From: Isoetes taiwanensis | Taxonomy: Eukaryota; Streptophyta; Lycopodiopsida; Isoetales; Isoetaceae | Direction of reading: 5' to 3' | Length of the DNA: 64,000 bases | NCBI GenBank assembly: GCA_021234155.1 | Contig: JAJEKV010000803.1 | Location: forward strand, 1 to 64,000 | In this document: piece by piece, positions 1 to 11,274 of the stretch | Position numbering within the stretch: the first letter of the stretch is position 1 | Layout of the letters: every line of letters begins with the position of its first letter | The notes under the pieces: model-generated | The model's database searches: none | What the model was told of the DNA's origin: nothing | The model's input: the letters and a program-made list of their open reading frames with translations, nothing else | Made by a program: the position numbers and the translations under genes

Positions 1-541
1 GTTTATCATATGGGAGTTTTTATGCAAGCATATGATAAGATAAGTGTGGCTTATCTTAATAGGAACTTCAGGTGCTAGTGAGATGAAATCTATCACTGGT
101 ATGGGATGGTGATGGACGTAGTCAATAGTCTATTGTTCTGGGTTCTTATGATGCTTGCAGTTTCTCCCTCACTCTGGATCCACCAGCGCGGGGGTTCTAG
201 ACGATGTACTGTCTAGATATGGTGGGGTGTGTCTGCTTGGAAGATGCTATGGTGCGTGTGGTAGATTCCATATGTGTTTACTTACAGTCCGTCAGTCATT
301 GCTTCGTGTTGACACTATCGGATAACTCTTATGCATGTTGCTAACACGTAAGCTTGTGCAGGCTGTTTGATAGCTGGCGGAGCGTACGTGTGCATTTAGT
401 TATCTTGTGTTGTCGTTTTGTTATCTGTATACGTGGCTTTCATGTATATAGCCTCGTGGGAGGCATTACTTGTATTGTGTACTCTGATGGTTTGATGTGA
501 ATACAAATCGAAATTTTTGGTACTAAAATTTTGGTTAAACA
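1..541 (+). repeat. 5' LTR (3' part) of outer gypsy element A
   Basis: This is the end of a long terminal repeat that begins before the window. The sequence ends in ACA at 541 and is followed at once by a degenerate initiator-Met-type primer site and a gag start. A TATA-like stretch (TGTATATAGC, 443-452) lies about 90 bases before the end, as expected for a U3/R boundary. The 3' LTR partner is not in the window, because element A is cut off inside pol near 15912. The LTR call rests on context, not on a paired copy. Confidence 0.6.
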
Positions 542-555
542 TGCGGTATCGAGCC
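542..555 (+). other. Primer binding site of element A (degenerate tRNA-Met type)
   Basis: TGCGGTATCGAGCC resembles the plant initiator-Met primer site TGGTATCAGAGC, with one substitution and one deletion. It abuts the LTR end and lies 31 bases before the gag ATG, the normal order for a Ty3/gypsy element. Confidence 0.5.
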
Positions 556-585
556 TAAGGCAAGGCCGAACCTTGAGTAGCTGGG

Positions 586-866
586 ATGGAGCATGACGAG
601 ACTAGTGCAGGCGCACATACTGTAGCAGGACAGGCGACTCCTATGGAGGAGGAACCTGATGTACGAGGGCTAGCTGCTCGCGTACAGGAAGCCCAGAAGA
701 ACCTGGAGACCATGCAGACAAAGTGGGGTGAGGATTTGCTGGGTGTGCAGCAGAGCCTCAAGGTCATATTGGATACTCAGACTGCCATGAGAACTGTATT
801 GGAGACCCTTGCTGGCACGGATGGCCTAGGGAAGTCTGCGGAGAAGGGGAAGTCTCCGGCAGTTGT
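586..866 (+). pseudogene. Element A gag, N-terminal part (interrupted)
   Basis: An open frame starts at ATG 586 and runs about 94 codons. It is acidic and alanine-rich at first, then helical, with a short heptad-like stretch around residues 25-60 and a Lys/Gly-rich end. This is typical of the variable N-terminus of plant gypsy gag. At 867 the frame is cut by the 5' LTR of element B; the rest of gag resumes at 13711. The two halves are in the same phase across the duplicated 5 bases, so the insertion split an open gag. Function (inferred): nucleocapsid polyprotein. Confidence 0.6.
862..866 (+). repeat. Target site duplication of element B, left copy
   Basis: GTTGT immediately precedes the TGTGAC start of the 5' LTR and is repeated exactly at 13711-13715, right after the 3' LTR. 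Five bases is the standard duplication length for Ty3/gypsy integrases. Confidence 0.85.
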
Positions 867-975
867 TGTGACGTTCCAGAGGAATATATGCCATAGATAC
901 GTATATTCCTGGACCCGTCACTATACAAGTCTACACTTGTAGCCTTGTATACCTTAGAAGTGGCAAGGGGCACAT

Positions 976-1001
976 ATCTAAGTTAAGTGTTTAACTTAGA
1001 T
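976..1001. promoter_or_regulatory. Perfect 11-bp inverted repeat in LTR B
   Basis: ATCTAAGTTAA (976-986), loop GTGT, then TTAACTTAGAT (991-1001). The same structure is present in the 3' LTR at 12194-12219. It lies about 110-130 bases upstream of the TATA-like element. The role is unknown; it could be a dyad binding site or an RNA hairpin. Confidence 0.6.
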
Positions 1002-1074
1002 AACCTTAGGATAAGGCCCATTTCCACATGGCCTTATCCTATTGGGCAACTGCCACACGGCCCCATCCTAGTGG

Positions 1075-1086
1075 TGCCACGTGGCA
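1075..1086. promoter_or_regulatory. G-box palindrome TGCCACGTGGCA in LTR B
   Basis: A perfect 12-base palindrome with a CACGTG core, the binding site of plant bZIP/bHLH factors. It is conserved in the 3' LTR at 12293-12304 and sits about 20-30 bases upstream of the TATA-like sequence. It is a good candidate for the LTR promoter's control site (inference). Confidence 0.55.
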
Positions 1087-2430
1087 TCCCATGTGGACCC
1101 TATCCTATATTAGCACTAACCCTAACCCTATACCTCTTTTCCTGACTCTAGCACCTGAACACTCCTCTACGACTCAAAAACCCTTGTTTGAGCATCGCTT
1201 GTCGTAGCATAGCCACGGGTGCGGCAGCCTACGAAGTAATGCGCATGATTGTAGAGGGAGCACGACCTCGACCACATCAAGGAGCAATGGAGACACCAGG
1301 GATGGGAGGAAGCGCTTCTGGAGCAGGTAGGTGGAGTAGAGTTCATAATGGTAGGCCATCCTAGAACCCTTGAACCCTAATCAAGGAACCCTAACTGTAA
1401 GTTAGATATGTATGATTAGGTTAAGATGTTCTTATGATGATTATCATGATCGATGCTATGTGATGTTGGTTGATCATGTTTGCTCCTCTTGTATTGGGAA
1501 GGGGGGTAGAGACCTAGTAGCCATTATGTAGTATGCTCCTAGTCTAGATCCCTTAGTTCCTATTACTTGCGGCCTGTGCATAGGAACCCACTTGGGGCTA
1601 TGGAGGCCGAGATGTGACTCAAGCACTACATACTTGGGGGGCTAAAGGCAATGCGGAGGGAGGATCCCTGAGTGGGGGGCGGGGGGATCCCATAGTGGGC
1701 TAGACTTATGGTCGGTCCACGTGTGGGCGGAGCATGGGTCCCACACCTCCCTGGGACAATGGTGCAGCCCTGCCTCTCAAGAGTTGCAAGTGCGCTTGGC
1801 TCTTGTTTTGGGGGTTGGTCGGGTATGAATCGTGTGCCACCCGATTCTCTAGTCAGCCTCGAGGAGCCTCTAGACCCCGGGAAGGGGAGATGCAACCCTT
1901 CTGCCTCCTTGGACCGTGGAGATGCAACACGGAGTAGTCCCGATGGGTGATGCCATGGGATTATTATCCGGGAAGGCTAGAGTCATGCTCGATTGAGCCC
2001 ATCTGCAAAGTATTATGCGAGGGGCGGATGGAGTGGTCAACCCTAGCCATTGTCTATAGCCAGCCCGCCATTGTTATGACTTGGTCTGCTCTATCTTGAG
2101 GCCTATCGATCGATCGACTTCCTTATGAGTCGAGCCATGGGTAGGAGCTCTCATGTTTTATGGCATGTGATTATGTTCTTTGCGGCTATGGATATGTGGA
2201 TGAGCTACCCCATTGGTAGCATGATGTATTGTTATTGCTAGTTCGGCGATGTTTATGCTTCGGTGATAGGAGCCCATAGGGGAAGGGCCAAGACACCCGT
2301 GTCCCCTTCCGCATCTCGGTGATCCGAGCGATCGGGATAGGCGGAGGGCCCGTATGGTGGAGGACCGGATGGGGGATTTCCTATGGAGTGTACGCACTGC
2401 GAGCGTATATTTAGTAGGGAGCGTCCACAA

Positions 2431-2440
2431 TGGTATGAGT
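2431..2440 (+). other. Primer binding site of element B (degenerate)
   Basis: TGGTATGAGT, one base after the LTR end, matches the start of the initiator-Met primer site TGGTATCAGAGC imperfectly. Confidence 0.5.
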
Positions 2441-4650
2441 GATGTTCTTGGTTGACCAAGAACTAGCACTGACCATATATCCTGAAAGTAGTCTAACAGC
2501 CCGATAGGGGTGTGAAATGAAAAATTTCCACCATGGAACCTCGAAAATAGGGGAAAATTTTTTTCCCTAGTTAGTGGGTCCGTAAGAGCAGGCTAAGTGT
2601 TAGATGACGAAAAAGAACGATTCAAATTTACCTTCTAGTAAAATTGAAGTGAAAATTATGCATCTGCATCAAATTTCACCTAAAATGGGTCGAAGAACCA
2701 TGCCAATCCGAGACCTGAGTGAAAAATGGTGCAAATTCATAATTAACACTCCAAACTATTAGGAAAATTTGAAAATTTTAAAGTATAATACGAAATTAAA
2801 GATACATACTAATAATTAAATATATATTAATAATTAAGTTATATTGGAGTAATTAATAAGGGGGGCTAATAAGTAGGCCTATTAATGGTAGGGGAATATT
2901 CCTAGAGCACCTCCTTTTAAATATCTTTGCCACCTCATTTCCCCCAACCTTTTCCTCCACCTTATCTCTCTTGCTCAACCTTACGTCATCCATTTCCTAG
3001 ACCATTAAATATGGCACGCCAGCTAGCGAAGTTTGGTGAGAGACCCACATCTTTGATGGGTGATCTCCACCTTCCAAGAAGAAGAGCAGGAAGACGACCA
3101 AGAGCAAAGAAGAAGATGGGTGACCTTAAGAAGAAGAGCAGAAGATCTCACAGCTGAAGATTGCACTGTGCCCATCGCCAGCCCAGCCAAAGAAGAAGGG
3201 CAAGAACAAGGTGGCGCGGCCAGAAGAAACAGCCTCGAAAAGAAGAGGGAGAGGGAGCTTAGGAGAAGGAGCTGAGAACTAAGAGGAGAAACCATAGGCC
3301 CCGCGGGACCGGCCGGGATCGGTGGGGAACTCACCGATGCGAAGGCGCTTTGACGCAGGACGCAGGGGGGAAGGAGGCGGAGATGAGGAAGAGCAGAACG
3401 AGGGAGGAAGAGGAGCAACGAAGTCGCTTTGGGAATCTTTCAGACCCCAACGCACTTACCTCCTACCCAAAGTGGCCCAAGCCACCTCGAAGGTAGTGAA
3501 GAAGGTGGAGGTGGGCGAAGGCCATTCAAGGCCCGGTGAGGGAAGATTATTACCCGACTCAGAGTACCTTCGTCACTGACGGTACAATGACCGGTAATGG
3601 CAGCGTAAAACGTAGAGAGGTTTGTCAAAGGCTGACCCGGCGAAGAAAATGTAAACGCCGCCACCCCCCGCACGGGAGAAGCGAAGGCCCATCATGGGCC
3701 TAACTCTGCATCGCGATGGGTCTTCGGGAGATTAGGCACTTCCAACAAGTGTACTAATCTCCGATAGAAGGCCTTCGCCGCTTGGAGCTTGATGCGGGGA
3801 GGTGATGCAAAGAACGACTGACCGACAGGGTAACTTCCTTAACCACACGAAGTCTTGCAAGTAGGCTGCCAATTTCAGAAGCTAACGCAATGAAGAAGGC
3901 ACTATCTAATGTGCCATCCACGCCAAAAGGGTAACTGTCATGCCCAAAGATATCCATTTGGCCTTGAGAGAACTAAAGGAGTACCCTTGAGTTCTCCTAA
4001 TTTTGTAATTATATTTTTAATGTATTCCAACTGCCTTCTATAAAAATATAGCCTCTTTGTTCTTGTAAATTGATTGAATTAGCATATGAAAATGTAGGTA
4101 ACTAACTTAAATTGTAGTATAGTTTTTGTGTCTCATGATCCAAATGCTCATAATAGCTTAAGTAATAGAGATCCTAGCAAAAAAAATGCAACCCTGACTC
4201 AAAATTGGCGCAATCGGATCGGACCGCGCAAAAGCGGACTGCGTTAACTAGAGGCCATTTCTTGTGAACCAACCCGATTTGGCCATTTTGACACAATTAC
4301 ATGTCCAAATTGCTTGAAACAAGTTGCCAGCTAGATTAGAATTGAGCCAAATAGTCATGTTAGCATCTTGCAATCCCTAGAAACCCTTAATCAATCCAAA
4401 AATTACCCCAATCAGATGGACCCACAAGAAAAGCGGACGGGCGATAGGCCATAGGCCGGCGAACCAACCCGATTTGCCCCTTTTTGACCTAAATTGACCA
4501 ATTTGACCCAACAACCTGCCATGTAGTGTTTCTTCCTTTGCTTTGCTTAGATTTGCACTTCATGGTAGCTCATTTGGACACCCATAGCCCTCGAACAAAA
4601 GTTTTTCCCATCAAGAACCCCTGTGCACGGAACCCAAGGCAGACCTTAGC
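2441..4650 (+). other. Leader of element B, no convincing gene
   Basis: About 2.2 kb between primer site and the internal TATA box. It holds an AT-rich part (2720-2880), a GA-rich part rich in AAGAAGA (3070-3290), and GC-rich sequence around 3290-3520. Short open frames here are explained by base composition: Lys/Arg- or Ser/Pro-rich, with no recognisable domain. I see no gene. Confidence 0.5.
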
Positions 4651-4660
4651 CTATAAAAGG
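4651..4660 (+). promoter_or_regulatory. Internal TATA box upstream of the extra ORF
   Basis: CTATAAAAGG is a near-ideal plant TATA box. It lies 109 bases before an ATG in good plant context (TTCATGGCG, 4769). It sits inside element B, 2.2 kb after the 5' LTR, and suggests that the ORF at 4769 has or had its own promoter. Confidence 0.5.
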
Positions 4661-4768
4661 GGACCCCATTTGTCATTTTCCCCTTATCGGAATTGTTCTT
4701 AGCATCTAGGCGATTTTTCAGTCTCCCATTGATCTTTGCAAGCCATTTTTTACATCCATCTTTGCTTC

Positions 4769-6284
4769 ATGGCGCCCTCTAGCTTCGTCAGATGGTATGA
4801 TGCTGCCAATCATATCCGTGATTTTCCTGCTGAGCAAGCCTTCCATGTCTTTGACCACCTCTTTGATCTTCATGCAACATTGACCAACACTCCCTTCTAT
4901 ACTGATATCATTTGCCAGTATGACCAGCACATTCTACCCTGGGAAGTTAGCTTGCCGCCTAGGGGAGGGAAATGGGTATCCCTAGATTCGCTTACCCAAG
5001 TTGTAGGGGGAGGATCCAGGGGCAAGAAGAAGCTGTGGGATCGGACCAGAACCATGCCCGATTACATGACCTGCAGGCATAATAGGCATAGATATCTCTC
5101 AGACCATGCAGCCCTCGCCCTATTCATGCAGTATAAATCAATCAACAAGGCAGGAGAGCCCTCAATTCAGCCTCTAGATTTAGCACCTCTCGACACCGAA
5201 GGGAGCGGTCGGCATCCATGAGATCGAGTCTTCAGTCACGTAGTATTATGGCGACCTCGGGGAAACACCGATCTTTGCAGATTGAGCAAGACTATGGCAG
5301 CAAGGGGAGGAGAACCCAAGTTGGGAGAGGAGAGAGGCAAGGAGGATGGAGAGGCTAATAGCTAGGGCAAGAAGGCACATTAAAGGCGAGATTTGAATCG
5401 CCAATCGGGCATCACGGCCCTGTCTCCAGTGATCATCGACGGCGAGGAGTACATCTTGGCCAACGACATCCTCAACCTTCGTTACTGCCAAGAAGAAGGC
5501 CTCAGGATCGACGAGCTCTTAGGCTTAATTGCAAAAGAGCAGGGCAGCGACTTCATCGACTACTCCTATCAGGAAATTCCAAGGGAGTTAGCGAGGCGGC
5601 ACTCCCGGGGAGACAATGTCGATATAGCGGCTTATCGGCCAGATAAAGGAAATCTATCAACAACGGGAACCCATCATCGAGGAGGAAGAGTTCAGCGGAT
5701 ACAAAGCACAAAGCGGTGTACAAGCGGGGAAGAGGCCCAAGCTCCAGCCGACCATGCGTTCCAGGAGCATGCGCGAAGCTTCCAGCAGCATCAACTTGGA
5801 GAACGCAACAACAATATGGAGGGATCACGAAGACCTTTTCGCATTAGATGTCTTCGGCGAAGCAGCTCAGAGAAGAGGTACGGGAACCACGGGCACAGCA
5901 AAGGGCAAGGCACTCAATCTTCCAGCCCTTAGTCAAGGGCAGATGATAGTCTTCCACAAGGAGTTCAGCCCAAGAGGGGAAGAGTCCGTGGCGCTCCTTA
6001 TAGCACTCTCAGGCTTCGGGCAGCATGCCAAAATAGATTATGTAACAGATCATGTTATCCTCTTTAAGAGATCCGTAGCTCTTCATTGCCTCGACTTCGC
6101 CAGGGGCCACCTCAGGGACGCAACATTGTCAGTAGTGGCGGCGACGGCACCCGAACTCCCTGCACCCCAGATGGCAAGAGCACTTGAAGGGGGATCGGCC
6201 GCAAAGATCTTGCAGAACGTCGGCAAAGGGCTACGACTCAAGAACGTCAAGAACTTCTTCAAGTCCATGAGGGGGCATCGATGA
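4769..6284 (+). pseudogene. Extra ORF upstream of gag in element B, unrecognised product, frameshifted
   Basis: Three successive open frames together cover roughly 500 codons: 4769-5221, 5393 to about 5660, and about 5660-6284. The first starts at ATG 4769 and encodes a soluble, aromatic- and His-rich stretch (SSFVRWYDAANHIRDF near its start). The second begins around IIDGEEYILANDILNLRYC. The third is rich in Ala/Arg and ends in a basic tail. The breaks look like small frameshifts plus a poorly conserved linker (5222-5392). I do not recognise a domain: it is not gag-, protease- or envelope-like, and I see no signal peptide or membrane segment. Extra ORFs upstream of gag are known in Ogre-type elements, but B carries a chromodomain. 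A captured host gene is the alternative. Confidence 0.5.
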
Positions 6285-6510
6285 GGGAAAATTTACTTTG
6301 TTGTTAATTAAAATGTAATATTTTCCTTTCAAATATTATCATGTAATTCATGAAATGTATTCCTAAATGACTTACCATGTCTTTGACTTATAAGTGGAAT
6401 TTTCACATGATTTCTTTTGTACCTAACAATAATTCAATTGTAATAAGGATGATTAATGTGTAACTTAAATAACAAGCATTGATGATCAATCCTCGCAGCC
6501 AGGAACACCG
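6285..6510 (+). other. AT-rich spacer before gag, possibly an intron
   Basis: It separates the extra ORF from gag, is markedly AT-rich with T-runs, and ends in TCGCAG, a plausible 3' splice site near 6496. After this point a frame is open into gag. Splicing is only a possibility; no strong donor stands out. Confidence 0.3.
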
Positions 6511-6596
6511 GCTCAGGTTCTCAAGGCCAGGGCCGACATTACCAATGGGTACCTAGAAACTTATTTGGACGTGAACAAGATGACAACAACGAGGAA

Positions 6597-7850
6597 ATGA
6601 CGGTGGAATCAATCAACGCAAGGCTCACCCAAATGAGGAACCAGATGCACCAGCTGATTCATTGGGCCACCCCATTGATGAATGCCCAAGAATATGCACC
6701 TCCACCACCACCTCCTCCACCACTACCTCAGCAAGGCGTTGAGGAGGGTCCACAACCAGAAGGGGAGGGCAACCAAGGAAATGTCAAAGACAGAAAGAGA
6801 AAAAGGAGAACCCGAAGGACCCCAACACCATCCAGCTCCAGTTCATCAGACACTTCTGACAGCCAGGACAGTTCTAGCTCATAGAGTGAGTCCGATACAT
6901 CACAGGTAAGAGCCAGGGCAAAGAAGACAGATGACTATCAGAAGAAAGTTGACAGCGCTATGAGCAATGTGTGGAAGACTAGGAAGTTGGGTCAGTTTTC
7001 AGGGAAGGACAGGTCATGTATGGAGGCAGAAGCTTGGCTTGATGAAATGGAAGAGTTTGGAAATTCTTATGGCATGAAGGACAAAGATATAGGGAAGGTT
7101 GCTACAGCAAACTTAATAGGAGCAGCTAGAATTTGGTGGAAAGGCTACGTAAAGTCCAATAAGCTCAAAAGGAACAGTTGCAGATTTAAGACCTTCAGCA
7201 AGGTCTTTCGCAAACATTATGTGCCAAGATCACATACTAGCAGGCAGATCCAGCAATTTTACAGATTGAACCAAGGTACCTTGTCAGTAGCAAAGTACAC
7301 AGAGGAATTCATGCGGTTCGGGCTCCATGTTCCTGGAGTTTCTGAAAGGCAAGCGGTTGAAACCTACATTGAGGGATTGAACAACAATATCAAAAGGTTG
7401 GTCCGAGCAATCAACCCAAAGACAGTAGCAGAAGCCGAGGATAAAGCCATAAGTTTGGAAGAAGCACCAGAAACCCCAGGGGAGAAACAGTTGGCCTTCA
7501 AAGGTAAATCAACAGGGCAGTACCAAGGGCAATATCAGAATAAACAGTCAGCAACTACTCCAGCCGGGGGTCACCAGCAAGGGAAAGTTTAGGGTAAGAC
7601 CTTTGGGGATCGTAAGACACAAAGTGGATCAGGGGGCAGTTCGCTGAAGCGCCTTCTAGACAGCCTACCAAAGGAAAAGAGACAGGAATGCATTGAGAAG
7701 AAGTTATGTTTTAGGTGTTTCCAGCCAGGGCACCGAACACACGATTGTCCATTCGTCATGCAGGCAGCCTTGCAGAACTGGCAGATTGGGATTCACCAAC
7801 CGAGGGAGACAACGAAGAGGACGACCAACAGGAGGCGCAGGATTTCATAG
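6597..7850 (+). pseudogene. gag: Element B gag with CCHC zinc knuckle
   Basis: Capsid/nucleocapsid polyprotein. One frame runs from 6597 (open from about 6500) to about 7800, broken by TAG stops at 6882-6884 and 7590-7592. Order: a coiled N-terminus; a proline run and Ser-rich tract (residues about 38-95); the retrotransposon gag domain with the LIGAARIWWKGYV signature (about 7108-7150); then a CCHC knuckle CFRCFQPGHRTHDC at 7707-7748. Both stops lie in the same frame as the knuckle, so they look like point changes in a once continuous ORF. A frameshift around 7770-7810 leads into the protease. Confidence 0.85.
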
Positions 7851-8545
7851 AGGGTGAGTGCCATATTTGTGCAGCTATTGAGTCAGATGATGTTGAAAGT
7901 CAGTCCACAGTCATTGCGGCTGAGGGAATCATAGATAGCAGTCCATATCTAGTTTTGATAGATACAGGTAGCTCTCATAACTTTGCCTCTCCTAGGCTGG
8001 CTGCCTTAATGAAGAATAAAGTCTTGAAGTCTGAGCCAAGGTCAGTTAGCATGGCAAACGATGTCATTCGGCACATGAAGGGGAGGAGGATCACGTTTGA
8101 CATAGACCTTAGTGGAAGTAAGTGGCCGATGGGGGCAGAGGTCATGGATATTGGAAGGTATGACCTTATAGTAGGAATGGAGTTCCTAAAGCCAGCTAAA
8201 GCAATGATCGACTGCGACCCTTATGAGATCTCCATGACAGCATCAGACGGTACCAGATTCATAGTGAAAGGTAAGAAGGTAGCTTCTCCCATGCAGTGCA
8301 TTTCTTTAAAGCAGCTAAGGAAAAGTATAGAAAGAAATAAAGTGGATTATATTCTGAGGTTAGAGGCAATTGAACCAGCTAAAGAGAAAGGAAGTAACCT
8401 AAGTGAGAATCAGTTGCCCAAGCCAGTAGCAAGGCTCATTAGGGAGTTTAATGACGTATTTTCGGATCAAATCCGTCAGCTACCACCTTATAGGGGTGTG
8501 GAGTGTGAGATCACACCAGCTCCAGCAAGGCACCTTACAGGATGA
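7800..8545 (+). pseudogene. pol: Element B aspartic protease and linker
   Basis: Retropepsin domain. LVLIDTGSSHNF holds the catalytic Asp (DTG at 7961-7969), followed by the typical DIGRYDLIVGMEFL hydrophobic block (about 8145-8190). The frame then continues into the pre-RT linker that ends [10 protein letters not shown] near 8510. It is in a different frame from gag (shift near 7790) and from RT (shift near 8535). In relatives these belong to one polyprotein, so the shifts are probably damage or sequence error. Confidence 0.88.
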
Positions 8546-9490
8546 GCACCCCGGAGTTGATTGAACTCAAGAAGCAGCTGTACGAATTGCTTGATCTTGG
8601 ATTTATTAGGGCAAGTGTGTCTCCTTTTGGAGCACCCATACTCTTCGTGAAGAAGAAGGACGGGAGTTTAAGAATGTGCATAGATTATCGCCAGCTCAAC
8701 AAGCAGACGATAAAGAATAAGTATGCTTTGCCAAGGGCAGATGATTTGATGGACCAGCTCCAAGGAGCAAAAGTATTCTCTAAGATTGACTTAAGGTCAG
8801 GGTACCACCAAATAAGGATTAAGGAAGAAGATATCCATAAGACCGCCTTTAGAACGCGGTATGGACACTTTGAGTTTACAGTAATGCCCTTCGGCTTATC
8901 GAATGCGCCGGCAACTTTCATGCGTCTCATGAACGACATCTTCAGGGAGTTCTTAGATGAGTTTGTCATTGTTTTCTTCGACGACATCCTAGTCTACAGC
9001 AAGTCCATTGAAGATCATTGTCAGCATTTGAGGAAAGTGTTGGAGAAGTTGAAACGGCATCGCTTGTATGGAAAGCTCTCCAAATGCCACTTTGCTACCG
9101 AAAGAGTGGAGTATTTGGGCCATGTGATATCAGCGGAAGGGATCTCCATCGACCCCACAAAGATTGAAGCAGTAGTTGATTGGCCAGCTCCAAAGAATGT
9201 AGCCGAAGTGAGAAGCTTTCTAGGTCTGGCAGGATATTATAGGAAGTTCGTGAAGGACTTCGCTAAGTGGGCGTCCCCTTTGACGGACCTCACTAAGAGT
9301 GTTAAGGTGAAAGATTGGAGAACACATTGGCTAGAAAATGTGCAAGCTTCATTTGAAAAGCTTAAAGAAGCCTTAACAACAACACCAGTGCTAGTTCTGC
9401 TGGATCCAGATAAAGACAAGATAGTAGCAACAGATGCAAGTAAGATAGCAACAGGTGGAGTCCTTATGCAAGAAGGGAGTTGTAGCCTAC
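8542..9490 (+). pseudogene. pol: Element B reverse transcriptase
   Basis: A nearly complete Ty3/gypsy RT domain in one open frame of 318 codons. Motifs in order: [16 protein letters not shown] (about 8650-8700), [13 protein letters not shown], the [19 protein letters not shown] block, and the catalytic [10 protein letters not shown] (FFDD at 8974-8985). Then come [10 protein letters not shown] and the thumb/connection [19 protein letters not shown]. The frame shifts near 9460 into RNase H. It copies the element RNA into cDNA in cytoplasmic particles (family knowledge). Confidence 0.93.
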
Positions 9491-10012
9491 GACTCTAAGA
9501 AGTTGAATGACACCGAGCAGCGCTATCCAACCCATGATCAGGAACTTCTAGCTATTGTGAGAGCTCTTCGTATTTGGAGGCACTATTTGCTTGGGAGGAA
9601 ATTTCAGTTAGATACTGATCACCAAAGCCTCCAATACATTTTTACCCAACCACTCCTCAATCTAAGGCAAATGAGGTGGATGGAATTCCTAGAAGAGTAT
9701 GATTTTGAGATTGCTTATAAGCCGGGTAAGTTGAATGTGGTTGCTGATGCTCTCTCTAGAAGACCCCTTGAGACGAGAACACATTGTAATGCTATATCAA
9801 CTCTTTCGAGTGGGTATGGCAAGAAAATTGAGGAGACATTACCATCTGATGGTGATTTCAAGGAGGTATGGGAAAGCCTCTCTAAAGAGGCTAGAACAGA
9901 TAAGGAACGGGAAGCCTTCAAGTATTATAGGAAGGAAGGCAACTTGTTGTACCATAAGCATAAGTTGTGTGTGCCCGAATCATCAGGTGTAAGGAAGTTA
10001 ATTCTTCTTTGA
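9400..10012 (+). pseudogene. pol: Element B RNase H domain
   Basis: The canonical gypsy RNase H follows RT. It has KIVATDAS (first catalytic Asp, about 9430), then after a small frameshift [10 protein letters not shown], the conserved DQELLAIVRAL (catalytic Glu, about 9540) and QLDTDHQSLQYI (catalytic Asp, about 9616). It ends in KPGKLNVVADALSRR (about 9730). The active-site residues are all present, unlike the equivalent domain of the C family. The frame stays open through the start of the integrase N-terminus and ends at 10012. Confidence 0.88.
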
Positions 10013-10760
10013 CACACACAACAGCCCAATAGCAGGGCATGTGGGGTTTATGAAGACCTACTTCAAGATTCGAAGTAGCTATTTCTGGCCAGGAATGAAG
10101 AAACAGATAGCCAGATATATTGAGGAGTGCCATTTGTGCCCGGCCACAGACCAAAGTGAGCAACTTAATTCCAGGGAGCCTTGGAACCTCTAGCAGTGCC
10201 GAATGCAAAATGGAAAGTGGTAAGCATGGATTTTATCACAGGACTTCCTAGAACTCTACGAGGTAAAGATGCATTAATGGTTGTCGAATCGGACACAACC
10301 TTAGATTAATCGCTAAGCTATTTGTAAAGGAGATTTTTAGACTCCATGGCATGCCTTGAGAGATAATATCGCATAAAGATTCCAAGTTCATGAGTGCATT
10401 TCGCGGGATCTTTTGCTACGATCGCACCAAGCTCGATGAGCACGGCATACCATCCTCGCGCCGGATGGCGGATGGAAGCGCCACTAATCGCATCATCGAA
10501 GATATGCCCGAAGTTATGTGTGGAATAAGCAATCCAAGTGGGATGAGTACATCCACTTGGTAGAATTAAGCCTACAATAGTTGAGGCGGGGAGTCATCGG
10601 CATGTCTCCTTCATGATCAATTACGGTACGGTGCCTAACCCGGGATACTTGGCATAATCCTCGTGCGGGTTGAAGTATCCCAACTTTGCCGGTGATATGC
10701 GACAATGGGTGGAAGAAGTAAGGGGGTACTTATTAGCGGCATAAAAAAGTAGCCTGCAGA
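10013..10760 (+). pseudogene. pol: Element B integrase, heavily degraded
   Basis: The HHCC zinc domain is readable across frames (GHVGFMKTYFKI, FWPGMKKQIARYIEECHLC, about 10040-10140). The core begins VVSMDFITGLPRT (first Asp near 10230), and the second Asp lies in KDSKFMSAF (near 10380). The region of the third residue is scrambled near 10440-10480. Several stops and frameshifts interrupt the frame, so no active integrase could be made from the sequence as given. Confidence 0.75.
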
Positions 10761-10984
10761 AGAGTGTAGCCCGATAGGCTGTGACCGTAAGGGGAGTTCA
10801 AGGTGGCGGCAAGATGTGGTTGACGATCAAGGTGAAGCATGCTAAGCTCTGATTGAGAATTGTAAGAAGCTTGCCCCTAGGTGGGCTGGCCCATTCAAGA
10901 TCTTGGAGAAGGTGGCTCTGGGGCCTACAAGTTGGATCTCCTAGCACCTTAAGGTCCACAAAGTCTTCCATGTAAAGTTTATTG

Positions 10985-11274
10985 AAAAGGCACAATCCTA
11001 ACCCCGATGGGGTCTTGGATACTCCAACTTTGTTGGAAATGAGTAAGAGCAAGTTGATATTGTGCACGAGTTACTTCTTGATAAGTCATTCAAGAAGACT
11101 AGGAGGTCTCGGTTCCTCCAAAGATTTGGTCAAGTGGAAACACTTGCCCGTGGAAAGACGACATGGGTATTGAAGGAGGATTTGGAGAAGCAATACCCCG
11201 AGTTTATGAAGGAGTTTGATGGGCGAAGTCGCTCGGACTTTGGTCGACCCGACTTGCCGGGGAGGTTAGCTTAG
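10985..11274 (+). pseudogene. pol: Element B C-terminal chromodomain, frameshifted
   Basis: Two overlapping frames give the halves of a chromodomain. One reads DLVKWKHLPVE; the other TTWVLKEDLEKQYPEFMKEF. These match the LVKWKG...TWEP..NL core of chromovirus chromodomains. The domain targets integration to particular chromatin (family knowledge). A frameshift in the middle and another at the start separate it from the integrase. Confidence 0.65.

Larger units (their letters stand above)
867..2429 (+). repeat. 5' LTR of element B
   Basis: About 1.56 kb, starting TGTGAC and ending CCACA. It aligns along its whole length with 12085-13710 (1.63 kb). The copies share long identical blocks separated by small indels, most in the second half. 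A TATA-like CTATATTAG lies near 1105-1113. The start fits the preceding 5-base target duplication and the end fits the primer site at 2431. Confidence 0.88.

Noticed and set aside
1114-1131. Telomere-like CTAACCCTAACCCTA in LTR B
   Set aside because: Only two units; it is part of the LTR and present in both copies, so not an interstitial telomere array.
2927-3580. Basic or acidic open frames in the leader of element B
   Set aside because: They arise from GA-rich low-complexity sequence and overlap in several frames on both strands.
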